Assembly (NCBI GenBank): GCA_014380255.1
Contig: JACMKG010000083.1
Span: 1-7,048, forward strand
DNA: 7,048 bases
DNA from: Prolixibacteraceae bacterium
GTDB lineage: Bacteria; Bacteroidota; Bacteroidia; Bacteroidales; Prolixibacteraceae
Direction: 5' to 3'
Shown: positions 1 to 6,671 of the stretch, one piece after another
Numbering within the stretch: the stretch's first letter is position 1
Layout: every line of letters begins with the position of its first letter
The notes under the pieces: model-generated
Seen by the model: the letters and a program-made list of their open reading frames with translations, nothing else
What the model was told of the DNA's origin: nothing
Database searches by the model: none
Program-made: the position numbers and the translations under genes

Positions 1-2115
1 AACAGCGAGAAGATAACATTACCCGGGGCAAACATCTATTGGGCGGGTACAACAATCGGCACCAGGACCGATGAAAATGGGGTTTATACCATAAAGCCTG
101 ACAAGTCAAGTAATTTATTGGTATTCAGCTTTGTTGGCTTTAAAACTGATACCATTCAATGGAAAGGGGAAGAGACCGTTGATGCGATCCTTGATCAGAA
201 TCATGAGCTGAAGGAAGTTACCATCATTCAAAAGGATAAGGGTATCTATATTTCAAAAATAAACCCCATCTATACCGAACATATCAATGGTGCTGAATTG
301 CAAAAAGCTGCATGTTGTAACCTCTCGGAGAGTTTTATTACCAACCCTTCGGTGGATGTATCTTACAACGATGCCATTACCGGCGCCAGGCAAATCAAGC
401 TCCTTGGACTAGATGGCACATACTCCCAGTTGCAGACAGAGAATTTTCCCAACCTGAGAGGTCTTGCCACCAATTACGGGTTGACTTATATACCCGGGCC
501 ATGGCTCGAGTCCATTCAGGTATCCAAAGGAACAGCCTCTGTGGTGAATGGTTATGAGTCCATTACAGGGCAGATCAATGCCAATTTTAAGAAACCGGAT
601 GGTACTGAAGCTTTCCATTTTAACCTGTATGGTTCGGCAGAAGGGAAAACTGAATTGAATTCCAATGTTTCTGTAAAACTATCTGAAAAGACTTCAACAG
701 CATTCTTTATCCATGGCGAAAACTTCCAGAACCGTATCGACCACAACATGGATCACTTTATTGATGAGCCACTTATCAAGCAAATTCATCTGTTTAACCA
801 GTGGAAATATACATCCGGAACCGGCTTTATGCTTCATGCTGGAGTACATTATCTCAATGAAGACCGCGTGGGCGGCCAGACAGACTTCAGAAAAGATATG
901 GAAAGAAATACTTCCAATCCGTATGGTGTGAATGTGACCAACGAGCGCTTTGAAGGATACGTAAAAGGAGGATATGATTTTGCCAATCCCTCTCACGGAC
1001 TGGCTTTTATCACCAATTTCACCTATCACAAGATGGGTTCCTATTATGGTTTGAATAACTATTCGGGAGACGAATATACCATGTATGGAAACTTGGTACA
1101 TACCTATTACCTGGATAAGCTCAGTAAACACACCTTGAATTCAGGGCTAAGCATCATGCATGATCAGGCAGAAGAAATACTCAACCAAAGCTCTGTAAAT
1201 ACCAATGAGACCGTACCAGGTATCTTTAGCGAATACACCTGGAAGCCAAGTGAAAAGATTACCATGCTGGCAGGTGTACGTGCCGATTTCCATAGCACTT
1301 TCGGATCATTTGTGACCCCGCGCTTTCATTTAAGATATGGGCCAACCGAACAGCTAAGCTTGCGTGTATCGGCCGGAAAAGGCTACCGGACACCCCGCAT
1401 TCTGGCAGAGAATAGCTTCCTGTTAGCCAATTCACGTTCCCTGAATGTGGTGGAAGAGAAGATCATGGAAGAAGCATGGAACTTTGGTGCCAGCGCTAAC
1501 CAGGAATTTAATATAGCTGAAAGACCGTTGCATGTAGGTGTCGAATACTTCAGAACCGAATTTATCAATCAACTGGTTATTGACCGTGAAAGTTCTGCCA
1601 GCCAGATTCTGTTGACACCCCTTGATGGCAAGTCATATGCTAACAGTTACCAGGTGGAACTTCGGTATGAAGTGCTGCCACGTTTAGATGTTACAACAGC
1701 ATATCGGGTAAATGACGTAAAGCAAACCATCAATAACCAATTGTTAAGAAAACCATTGACCAGCAAATACAAAGGACTTATTGCTGTAAACTATACCGAC
1801 CGGCTGAAAAAATGGATGTTCGATTACACCATTCAGTTTAATGGGGGAGGACGGTTACCGGTAGTAACTGGTGATCCTTTGAATTTACCTACAGAGTTCC
1901 CTTCATACAAAGTGATGAATGCACAGGTTACCAAGTATTTCCGCTTCTGGGATCTTTATTTAGGAGCTGAAAACCTTCTGGACTATACCCAGGATCATCC
2001 GGTTCTGGATGCTGAGAATCCTTTTGGCCAGAATTTTGATGCAACACGTATATGGGGTCCTGTCATGGGTCGTAAAGTGTATGCAGGAATAAGAATAACA
2101 ATCAATAATAAATAA
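1..2115 (+). CDS. TonB-dependent outer-membrane receptor, 5'-truncated by the window; likely metal-related
   Basis: The reading frame is open from base 1, so the gene starts upstream; 704 codons are present. Codons 1-75 look like the second half of a carboxypeptidase-regulatory-like (CarboxypepD_reg) domain, with PGANIYW, a TDENGVYTI turn and a final ELKEVTI strand. Only about 40 N-terminal residues, including the signal peptide, are probably missing. Codons 85-200 form the plug domain, with NPSVDV, GARQIKLLGLDG, PGPWLESIQVSKG and NGYESITGQINA. The rest is a 22-strand-type beta-barrel rich in alternating aromatic strands, ending in VYAGIRITINNK. A Cys-Cys pair (codons 105-106, in KAACCNLSESF) precedes the plug. 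From memory, this motif is typical of a Bacteroidota receptor subfamily encoded beside HMA-domain proteins. Such receptors import ligands across the outer membrane using TonB energy. An HMA gene follows after 7 nt, which suggests a metal or metal-chelate ligand, perhaps copper. The substrate is inferred, not shown. Confidence 0.93.
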   Translation, partial: NSEKITLPGANIYWAGTTIGTRTDENGVYTIKPDKSSNLLVFSFVGFKTDTIQWKGEETVDAILDQNHELKEVTIIQKDKGIYISKINPIYTEHINGAELQKAACCNLSESFITNPSVDVSYNDAITGARQIKLLGLDGTYSQLQTENFPNLRGLATNYGLTYIPGPWLESIQVSKGTASVVNGYESITGQINANFKKPDGTEAFHFNLYGSAEGKTELNSNVSVKLSEKTSTAFFIHGENFQNRIDHNMDHFIDEPLIKQIHLFNQWKYTSGTGFMLHAGVHYLNEDRVGGQTDFRKDMERNTSNPYGVNVTNERFEGYVKGGYDFANPSHGLAFITNFTYHKMGSYYGLNNYSGDEYTMYGNLVHTYYLDKLSKHTLNSGLSIMHDQAEEILNQSSVNTNETVPGIFSEYTWKPSEKITMLAGVRADFHSTFGSFVTPRFHLRYGPTEQLSLRVSAGKGYRTPRILAENSFLLANSRSLNVVEEKIMEEAWNFGASANQEFNIAERPLHVGVEYFRTEFINQLVIDRESSASQILLTPLDGKSYANSYQVELRYEVLPRLDVTTAYRVNDVKQTINNQLLRKPLTSKYKGLIAVNYTDRLKKWMFDYTIQFNGGGRLPVVTGDPLNLPTEFPSYKVMNAQVTKYFRFWDLYLGAENLLDYTQDHPVLDAENPFGQNFDATRIWGPVMGRKVYAGIRITINNK

Positions 2116-2122
2116 AAATAGC

Positions 2123-2464
2123 ATGAAAAAATTCATTCAATTTATAGTGTTCAGCCTCTTGATGGTAGTTTTTACAGCACCAACACAAGCACAGGCGCCT
2201 AAGAGCGATCAGACAACAGTTTGTTATAAAACGAACATGGACTGTCATGATTGCGAAGTAACCCTTACCAATTACCTCAAGTTTGAGAAAGGGGTTAAAG
2301 ACCTGCAAGTGGACCTTAAATCAAATACCATTAAAGTGGTATTCAAAACAGGTAAGAATACTCCTGAGAATCTGGCAAACGGCATTAAGAAACAAGGATA
2401 TGAAGCCAATGTAATTACGGAGGATCAACAAAAAGCCCTTGTAAAGGAAGCGAGCAAAAAGTAG
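2123..2464 (+). CDS. Small exported heavy-metal-associated (HMA) domain protein
   Basis: This 113-residue protein has an N-terminal signal peptide: Lys2-Lys3, a hydrophobic core at about 5-18, then APTQAQA, with cleavage probably after Ala23 or Ala25. It should therefore act in the periplasm or be secreted. Residues 31-98 resemble the HMA fold of metal chaperones and P-type ATPase N-domains. The strand YKTNMDC is followed by the metal-binding CxxC as Cys41-His-Asp-Cys44, then a helix, the VDLKSNTIKVVF strands and KKQGYEANV at the end. Cys34 is a third cysteine close by. HMA CxxC domains bind Cu(I) or similar soft metals. The gene starts 7 nt after the receptor stop codon, so the two are almost certainly co-transcribed and probably work on the same metal. 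The upstream bases are A-rich with no Shine-Dalgarno match, which is normal in Bacteroidota. The tail after residue 100 is short and lysine-rich. Confidence 0.9.
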   Translation: MKKFIQFIVFSLLMVVFTAPTQAQAPKSDQTTVCYKTNMDCHDCEVTLTNYLKFEKGVKDLQVDLKSNTIKVVFKTGKNTPENLANGIKKQGYEANVITEDQQKALVKEASKK

Positions 2465-2672
2465 ATATGCTCTGGGGTATAATTTTTATTCCTTTGTATC
2501 GTTCTACTTATACGATTTGAATTTGCTAGAATTTATAAATTGCAGATGATCTGCAGAAATAAAATATATCCTTGCATAAGATGGAACCCAACCTGTAAAA
2601 AAGCGTATAAACCAGAAATTGGTATTTAAATAAGAACAATTTTTATAGTTGATTTTTAATTAATTATTAACC

Positions 2673-2714
2673 CCCGCCGGAACACAACCTCACACCTTAC
2701 CCGGCGGGTTTTTT
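2673..2714 (+). terminator. Rho-independent terminator (GC-rich 8-bp stem, T6 tail)
   Basis: CCCGCCGG (2673-2680) pairs perfectly with CCGGCGGG (2701-2708) around a 20-nt C/A-rich loop and is followed at once by six T residues (2709-2714). The polarity fits plus-strand transcription, so it could end the receptor-HMA transcript about 210 nt after the HMA stop codon. The loop is longer than in most simple terminators. An attenuator-like element is an alternative, but no plus-strand gene follows it here. Confidence 0.75.
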
Positions 2715-2762
2715 ATTGCCTATACTTAGCCCATTAAGGACTTTGATGGACATGCTAAAGCA

Positions 2763-2797
2763 AAAAAGACACTCATTGAATCAACGAGTGTCTTTTT
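2763..2797. terminator. Bidirectional rho-independent terminator
   Basis: AAAAAGACACTC (2763-2774) and GAGTGTCTTTTT (2786-2797) form a perfect 12-bp stem. The 11-nt interval can itself add about three more pairs after one mismatch. The A-run on the left and T-run on the right make it a U-tailed terminator in either direction. It lies between two convergent genes. It is most likely the main terminator of the minus-strand esterase, about 70 nt past that stop codon, and a backstop for plus-strand transcripts. Confidence 0.88.
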
Positions 2798-2867
2798 GAT
2801 TTAGGGATGTTATTAAATCTGGTGCATTCTACGCAAAGGCCATATTCAGCAAACTATAAATGATCTT

Positions 2868-4823
2868 TTATTTTGTTATCCCAGGCCAGTCATCTGTCCT
2901 GAACGGATTGGCAGGAAGTCCTTCTTTGTTGTAAAGGTTCAGGTCATCGGGATTGTTTGCCCAGCCAAAGCGCACTGCTACCGGATTCTTCACTTCATCA
3001 GAATATACAATCACAGTATGATCGTCGGCAATAGTTGCTCTTGCCCAGACAAATTTCCGATCAGCGCCTGCTATCGAGAAACAATTGATATATCCATATT
3101 TATTGTTCGTTGTCAAGCCACTGCCTGTTTCAGTAAAGCTGATAAGAGCTTTATTTCCATCAATTTTAACAGATTGATACATTGGTCCGGAATGAACAAT
3201 ATCCTTCCCATAAGTGGTTTTCAATGCCGATAAAGCCAATCTTTTGCCTACATCCTGCTTATTTCTGGGATGAATATCATTTGCAACTCCCAGATCAATA
3301 GCCAATGCCATCCCTGTATTCGGTAAAGCAAGGGTTTTAGTCTGTGCTTCACGAAGTTCAGCCCATGCACTTTCGCCTGGTTGCTGTGTAGCCGGCATAT
3401 AATTGGCCAGAGATACAAAATGAAATCCAAAATCACCTTGTTTCCAATGATTACGCCAGTCTTGAATCATTGAAGGAAATACACGCTGATATTGTTTGGC
3501 ACGATCTGCATTTGATTCTCCTTGGTACCAGATGGCGCCCTTGATTCCATAGGGAATAATTGGGTTCAGCATGCCGTTAAAAAGCAGGGTGGGGTAGTCG
3601 TTAGGCCCAACTTCCAAAGGACCGATCTGCGCTTCTGAAATCTTGAACTTCCACGGATCAGACAAGCTTAACTGCTGATCTCCAATGGCCAAATACTTTT
3701 CAGCAGCTTCACCATATAAACCGCCGCCACCGCCGGTATCTTCCACACGAATGGCAATCACGTTCTTACCTGCTTTTAACGTATTGGAAGGAATAGCATA
3801 GACACGTTTTTCATTGTAAGCTTTTGTTGAACCGACTTTCATTCCATTGATCCAGGTAATGTCATTATCGTCAATTGCTCCCAGGTGAATTTCCTTGGCT
3901 TGTTTAGCCTGATCAGCTGTAAGGGTAATTGTTTTGCGGTACCATGCAATTCCTTCAATAGGAGGGTAACCGCTATCTTCCCATAACTTCGCAGGATCAA
4001 TATCCGCCCAATCGGCATCATTCATCGACTGGTCAGCATAAACTGCCACCCCGTTTACCAAACCTGCATCTTTGGCGGGTACTTCTTTCAGTTTGGCTTT
4101 TATGGCTGCCATCTTTTGCTCACGGTATTTGGTCATGTCGAAACCTGCCAGTTCCTGCAGTTTACCTTTGAAATCAGGATCATTTTCTATGGTTTGACTA
4201 CTGGTCCATGTCTCAGCTACAGTACCACCCCATGAGGTATGTATTAATCCTACCGGCACTTTCAACTCCTGGTTCAGGTGACGGCCAAAGAAATATCCAA
4301 CTGCTGAAAAAGCAGGTGCCGTTTCAGGATTGCATACTACCCATTCTCCATTGTCTAGATCTTCTACAGGCTTCTGCGATACTTTTTTTGCAACAGTAAA
4401 TAAGCGGATATTGGGATAATTGGCCGATGCGATTTCTGCTTTTGCATTGTTGGTATTGCTTACTGTCCACTCCATGTTCGATTGCCCTGAACATATCCAT
4501 ACTTCTCCAATCTGGATGTTATCAAACTGAATGGAGTTTTTCCCTTTAATAGTCATGCTGTAGGGGCCGCCATAATCAAGAGATGGTAATTTTGCCGACC
4601 ACTTTCCATCATTCCCTGCCTTGGCAGCAATCGTTTTCCCGGCAAAACTAATGGTGATTTTCTCACCTTTATCAGCCCATCCCCAGATTGGATTTTCCTG
4701 GCCCTGCTGTAATACCATGTTGGAACTAAATATACGGGCTGGCTTAACCGCTGCCTGCGTACTAGTTCCTGCTGCCCACAAAAGAAGAAGAGCAAGCATC
4801 CCTCTGCTAACGAAGTGTTTCAT
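2868..4823 (-). CDS. Secreted sialate O-acetylesterase-type SGNH esterase
   Basis: This 651-residue protein is of usual length for the family. A signal peptide (MKHFVSRG, hydrophobic to about residue 19, then STQAA) indicates export. Residues 28-105 form a beta-rich N-terminal domain (SSNMVLQQ, PIWGWAD). The SGNH/SASA catalytic domain is split. GQSNM at 113-117 carries the expected nucleophile Ser115, SWGG is at 197-200, YQGESN at 433-438 and NDIHP at 515-519, with probable catalytic His518 and nearby Asp516. Between the halves, about 290-385 (AWYRKTITL, HLGAIDDND, WINGMKVGS, NVIAIRVED), is a jelly-roll like the glycoside hydrolase family 2 sugar-binding domain, a known arrangement here. The family removes O-acetyl groups from sialic acids, and some members act on acetylated plant polysaccharides, so the substrate is open. 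No sialidase, nan or other polysaccharide-utilisation genes are adjacent. The ATG start is set by the signal peptide; there is no Shine-Dalgarno sequence. Confidence 0.93.
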   Translation of the reverse strand: MKHFVSRGMLALLLLWAAGTSTQAAVKPARIFSSNMVLQQGQENPIWGWADKGEKITISFAGKTIAAKAGNDGKWSAKLPSLDYGGPYSMTIKGKNSIQFDNIQIGEVWICSGQSNMEWTVSNTNNAKAEIASANYPNIRLFTVAKKVSQKPVEDLDNGEWVVCNPETAPAFSAVGYFFGRHLNQELKVPVGLIHTSWGGTVAETWTSSQTIENDPDFKGKLQELAGFDMTKYREQKMAAIKAKLKEVPAKDAGLVNGVAVYADQSMNDADWADIDPAKLWEDSGYPPIEGIAWYRKTITLTADQAKQAKEIHLGAIDDNDITWINGMKVGSTKAYNEKRVYAIPSNTLKAGKNVIAIRVEDTGGGGGLYGEAAEKYLAIGDQQLSLSDPWKFKISEAQIGPLEVGPNDYPTLLFNGMLNPIIPYGIKGAIWYQGESNADRAKQYQRVFPSMIQDWRNHWKQGDFGFHFVSLANYMPATQQPGESAWAELREAQTKTLALPNTGMALAIDLGVANDIHPRNKQDVGKRLALSALKTTYGKDIVHSGPMYQSVKIDGNKALISFTETGSGLTTNNKYGYINCFSIAGADRKFVWARATIADDHTVIVYSDEVKNPVAVRFGWANNPDDLNLYNKEGLPANPFRTDDWPGITK

Positions 4824-4989
4824 GTTTGTTGGTTATTAGATTGATTCAAAATATTCTTATTCGTAAAAACGATCCATATCTATGATTCGACTTTTATAAG
4901 CCTTTGTATTTATTGGCCTAATCATCGTATAAGTAAATTACCAAGCGGCTCTTTCATTCTGCTATTTTCATCCTACTCATAATTAAAAT

Positions 4990-4997
4990 CAAATGTA
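4990..4997 (-). promoter_or_regulatory. Candidate -7 promoter element for the esterase gene
   Basis: Read on the minus strand this is TACATTTG, an exact match to the Bacteroidota -7 consensus TAnnTTTG. It would give a 5' UTR of about 160 nt before the esterase ATG. No good TTTG lies at the expected -33 distance, but a direct-repeat pair sits just upstream and could bind an activator. The assignment rests on the short match and position only. Confidence 0.4.
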
Positions 4998-5009
4998 GGT
5001 ACAGTAAAA

Positions 5010-5036
5010 TTATAAACCTATTCGATTTATAAACCT
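5010..5036. repeat. Direct repeat pair TTATAAACCT, 17-bp period, upstream of the esterase
   Basis: TTATAAACCT occurs exactly at 5010-5019 and again at 5027-5036, separated by 7 bp. The pair begins 13 bp upstream (minus-strand sense) of the candidate -7 element at 4990-4997, where a regulator could contact RNA polymerase. It may be an operator, but chance in AT-rich DNA cannot be excluded. Confidence 0.45.
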
Positions 5037-5044
5037 GCTTTCTA

Positions 5045-5071
5045 TTGCACACTTTTGCACACTTTTGCACA
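5045..5071. repeat. 10-bp tandem repeat TTGCACACTT, about 2.7 copies
   Basis: Two perfect copies of TTGCACACTT (5045-5054 and 5055-5064) are followed by seven bases of a third (5065-5071). The 10-bp period is close to one DNA helical turn, so the TTGCAC cores lie on the same face. The array lies between the cysteine hydrolase stop codon (5111) and the esterase, upstream of the esterase's candidate promoter. It is too short and uninterrupted to be a CRISPR. A regulator-binding array or slippage product is possible. Confidence 0.65.
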
Positions 5072-5110
5072 GCGATATTTTCAATCCTGTTAATAGTCAA
5101 CAGCTTATTG

Positions 5111-5668
5111 CTATACATCCATTTTCTGTACATACTCCGAAGCGCTGATAACCTTGGCAAATGACCCGTTGAGTGCTGCCATATAGGATGCTTGAACTTT
5201 ACCGGCTTCAACAGTGATTCCGTTGAACGTCAAATCCCGCGTAGCACAAGCATCATGAATCAGGATGACCTGAAAGTCAAGATCACTGGCAGCCCGAGTA
5301 GTAGTATCGATACACATATGACTCATGGCGCCACAGATTACAAGCCCATCAATGTTTTTTGCTTTTAGTAATTCGTGCAAATTAGTTTGCCTGAAACTAT
5401 TGGGGAAATTCTTCTGCACCACAGGTTCTCCATTCATTGGAGAAACCGATGAATGTATTTCTACCCCTTTGGTTCCGGGAATAAAAAAACTTGCATTGGG
5501 CCTTGTTGAAAGGTGTTGAATATGAACTACAGGCCAGTTCCGGTTTCTGAAAAATGATAGCAGAAGTGCAGCATTTACAACAGCAGCATCCATATTAACC
5601 AATTCCATTTTTCCTCCGGAGAAGTAATCATTCTGAATATCAACAAGTAGCAATAATTGATTTTTCAT
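5111..5668 (-). CDS. Isochorismatase-family cysteine hydrolase
   Basis: This 185-residue, probably cytoplasmic protein has no signal peptide and the usual length for the family. The fold is marked by the first strand LLLLVDIQNDYF with Asp10, then VVQKNFPNSF with Lys86, and GAMSHMCID with Cys119. Asp10, Lys86 and Cys119 are the expected catalytic triad, and Ala114-Met115 sits where these enzymes often have a cis-peptide. The later segment VILIHDACATRDL also fits. Family members hydrolyse nicotinamide, isochorismate, N-carbamoyl compounds and similar amides. The HxD metal-binding pattern of true nicotinamidases is not evident, and no siderophore genes are near, so the substrate cannot be named. 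The gene is divergent from the ferredoxin-nitroreductase gene and has a well-placed -7 element 26 nt before the ATG. It is separated by 287 nt from the esterase downstream, with no clear terminator, so read-through is possible. Confidence 0.9.
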   Translation of the reverse strand: MKNQLLLLVDIQNDYFSGGKMELVNMDAAVVNAALLLSFFRNRNWPVVHIQHLSTRPNASFFIPGTKGVEIHSSVSPMNGEPVVQKNFPNSFRQTNLHELLKAKNIDGLVICGAMSHMCIDTTTRAASDLDFQVILIHDACATRDLTFNGITVEAGKVQASYMAALNGSFAKVISASEYVQKMDV

Positions 5669-5694
5669 AGAAGAGTTGATTATGAGATATATGT

Positions 5695-5702
5695 CAAAAG
5701 TA
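5695..5702 (-). promoter_or_regulatory. -7 promoter element of the cysteine hydrolase gene
   Basis: On the minus strand this reads TACTTTTG, matching the Bacteroidota -7 consensus TAnnTTTG. ATTG at 5720-5723 (minus), 17 bp upstream, is a reasonable -33 element. The -7 element ends 26 nt before the hydrolase ATG, predicting a short leader of about 20 nt. The divergent gene's promoter has the identical octamer TACTTTTG. Confidence 0.6.
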
Positions 5703-5803
5703 TAAAATCAACCATTCATCAATAAGAAATTTGCTGATTTTATTGTCCAAAAAATAAGTTTATCATACAAACAGGTCTGACTAAAATCTTTATTCAAATG
5801 AAA

Positions 5804-5821
5804 AACATACTTTTGTATGTT
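5804..5821. promoter_or_regulatory. Operator-like inverted repeat AACATAC-TTTT-GTATGTT
   Basis: AACATAC (5804-5810) and GTATGTT (5815-5821) are perfect 7-bp inverted arms around TTTT, and the -7 octamer TACTTTTG lies inside. The half-site CATACAAA recurs at 5764-5771, matching the reverse complement of 5812-5819. A dimeric regulator bound here would block transcription of the ferredoxin-nitroreductase gene. It would also lie within the intergenic region shared with the hydrolase gene. No regulator gene is in the window; HxlR- or MarR-type factors are possible by analogy only. Confidence 0.5.
5808..5815 (+). promoter_or_regulatory. -7 promoter element of the ferredoxin-nitroreductase gene
   Basis: TACTTTTG matches the Bacteroidota -7 consensus TAnnTTTG. 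The expected start of transcription, at about 5820, falls after the upstream ATG at 5817 and before the ATG at 5838. That favours 5838 as the translation start. The -33 region is weak, with no TTTG at the expected distance, so an activator may be needed or the match may be fortuitous. Confidence 0.5.
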
Positions 5822-5837
5822 CAAAAAATCAACTGCC

Positions 5838-6671
5838 ATGCCCCTTATAGCGTTAGAAAAATGTACCCGTTGTTTAAAATGTGTCAAGGATTGCCCATCG
5901 AGGGCAATAGCCATAGAATCAGGCGAGATTGCTGATACATGCATTCATTGCGGACATTGTGTGGCTATCTGCCCGGAAATGGCTGTACGACCCGATTTCG
6001 GAGATATTTTTCCTCTTCAACCCAAATCAGTTTCCCCGGAAGACTTTCGTAACTTTTCTGCCGGAATAAGATCATACCGTAGTTATCTGGACAAGGAAAT
6101 TCCGGATGCCGTTTTACGGCAACTAACGGATAACATGAAGCATTATCCTTCTGCCAGTAATGCCAGGCCTATTCAGGTTACAATTATTTCTTCTTCGGAT
6201 AAGATCAAGCAATTAAATGATAAAACAGCAAATTCACTGATACGCCTGTTTTCATTGATCACTTCACCTGTAATAGGCATATTAGTCAAGCTTTTTGTCC
6301 CTTCCATGAATATCCAAAAGCTTAAACGCTACAAAGATTCATTTGTAGAATTACAAAAAACCAATAATTCACTCATTTGCCACCATGCTCCTGCAGTTAT
6401 GCTGTTTCATGGCCCTGTTTCCAAAGTTGGAATGCTTGAAGCAGATGCCTACATTTGGGCAACCTATACTTCCATCTATGCCAGCACACTTGGACTAGGC
6501 ACATGTTTTAATGGTTTTATCGTTAAAGCGATGGGCAAGAAAAACAAGGAAAATAAAGAATTTGGCATTCCCAACAATCATGTGGTTTATGCTTCACTTC
6601 TTATTGGATATCCTAAAGTGAAATACAAAAATGAAGCATCGCGAATAAGCCCGGAAGTCGTGTTGATTTAA
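5838..6671 (+). CDS. Ferredoxin-nitroreductase fusion: 2x[4Fe-4S] module plus FMN nitroreductase domain
   Basis: This protein has 277 residues from the ATG at 5838. An in-frame ATG at 5817 would add MFKKSTA, but it overlaps the operator-like palindrome and directly follows the -7 element, so I prefer 5838. The N-terminus has two complete CxxCxxCxxxCP motifs, at Cys9/12/15/19 and Cys35/38/41/45, binding two [4Fe-4S] clusters. From about residue 70 follows a nitroreductase-like domain: RSYRS at 78-82 for the FMN phosphate, YPSASNARP at 103-111 in place of the usual SxxNxQP, and GLGTCFNGF and LLIGYP near the end. Such fusions are common in Bacteroidota and anaerobes. They probably pass electrons from the clusters to FMN to reduce nitro compounds, quinones or other acceptors; the substrate is unknown. 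A hydrophobic stretch at about 134-156 (SLIRLFSLITSPVIGILVKL) may be a buried helix or a membrane contact. The gene is divergent from the cysteine hydrolase and convergent with the DUF819 gene. Confidence 0.9.
   Translation: MPLIALEKCTRCLKCVKDCPSRAIAIESGEIADTCIHCGHCVAICPEMAVRPDFGDIFPLQPKSVSPEDFRNFSAGIRSYRSYLDKEIPDAVLRQLTDNMKHYPSASNARPIQVTIISSSDKIKQLNDKTANSLIRLFSLITSPVIGILVKLFVPSMNIQKLKRYKDSFVELQKTNNSLICHHAPAVMLFHGPVSKVGMLEADAYIWATYTSIYASTLGLGTCFNGFIVKAMGKKNKENKEFGIPNNHVVYASLLIGYPKVKYKNEASRISPEVVLI

Larger units (their letters stand above)
2465..2867. other. Intergenic region between convergent genes, two terminators, no gene seen
   Basis: These 403 nt separate the HMA gene (plus) from the esterase gene (minus). 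The first 200 nt are AT-rich, with a small palindrome (TGCAGA-TGA-TCTGCA, 2541-2555) and a perfect 12-base palindrome at 2530-2541. They hold only very short reading frames and no convincing promoter. A GC-rich terminator lies at 2673-2714 and a bidirectional one at 2763-2797, each listed separately. The 200-nt distance from the HMA stop codon to the first terminator leaves room for a long 3' UTR or a small RNA, but nothing identifies one. Confidence 0.6.

Noticed and set aside
694..1131. A 145-codon open frame on the minus strand opposite the receptor gene
   Set aside because: It lies wholly within the receptor coding region, shows no recognisable domain, and its residues reflect the antisense of barrel strands.
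2467..2520. A 17-codon frame starting 2 nt after the HMA stop codon (MLWGIIFIPLYRSTYTI)
   Set aside because: Too short to judge, no ribosome-binding signal, and no conservation evidence; a chance frame is likelier.
2681..2700. Considered a histidine-type attenuator because of CAC triplets in the terminator loop
   Set aside because: No leader peptide start precedes them in a suitable frame and no biosynthetic gene follows on the plus strand.
4954..4980. A possible 8-codon upstream frame (MSRMKIAE) in the predicted esterase leader
   Set aside because: Such a short frame is expected by chance, and it carries no regulatory codon pattern or adjacent attenuator hairpin.
5045..5071. Considered as a CRISPR remnant
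   Set aside because: The 10-bp units are directly adjacent with no spacers, and there are no cas genes.
5111..5668. Naming the cysteine hydrolase as nicotinamidase or isochorismatase specifically
   Set aside because: The catalytic triad is shared by the whole superfamily, and neither the nicotinamidase metal site nor a siderophore context is visible.
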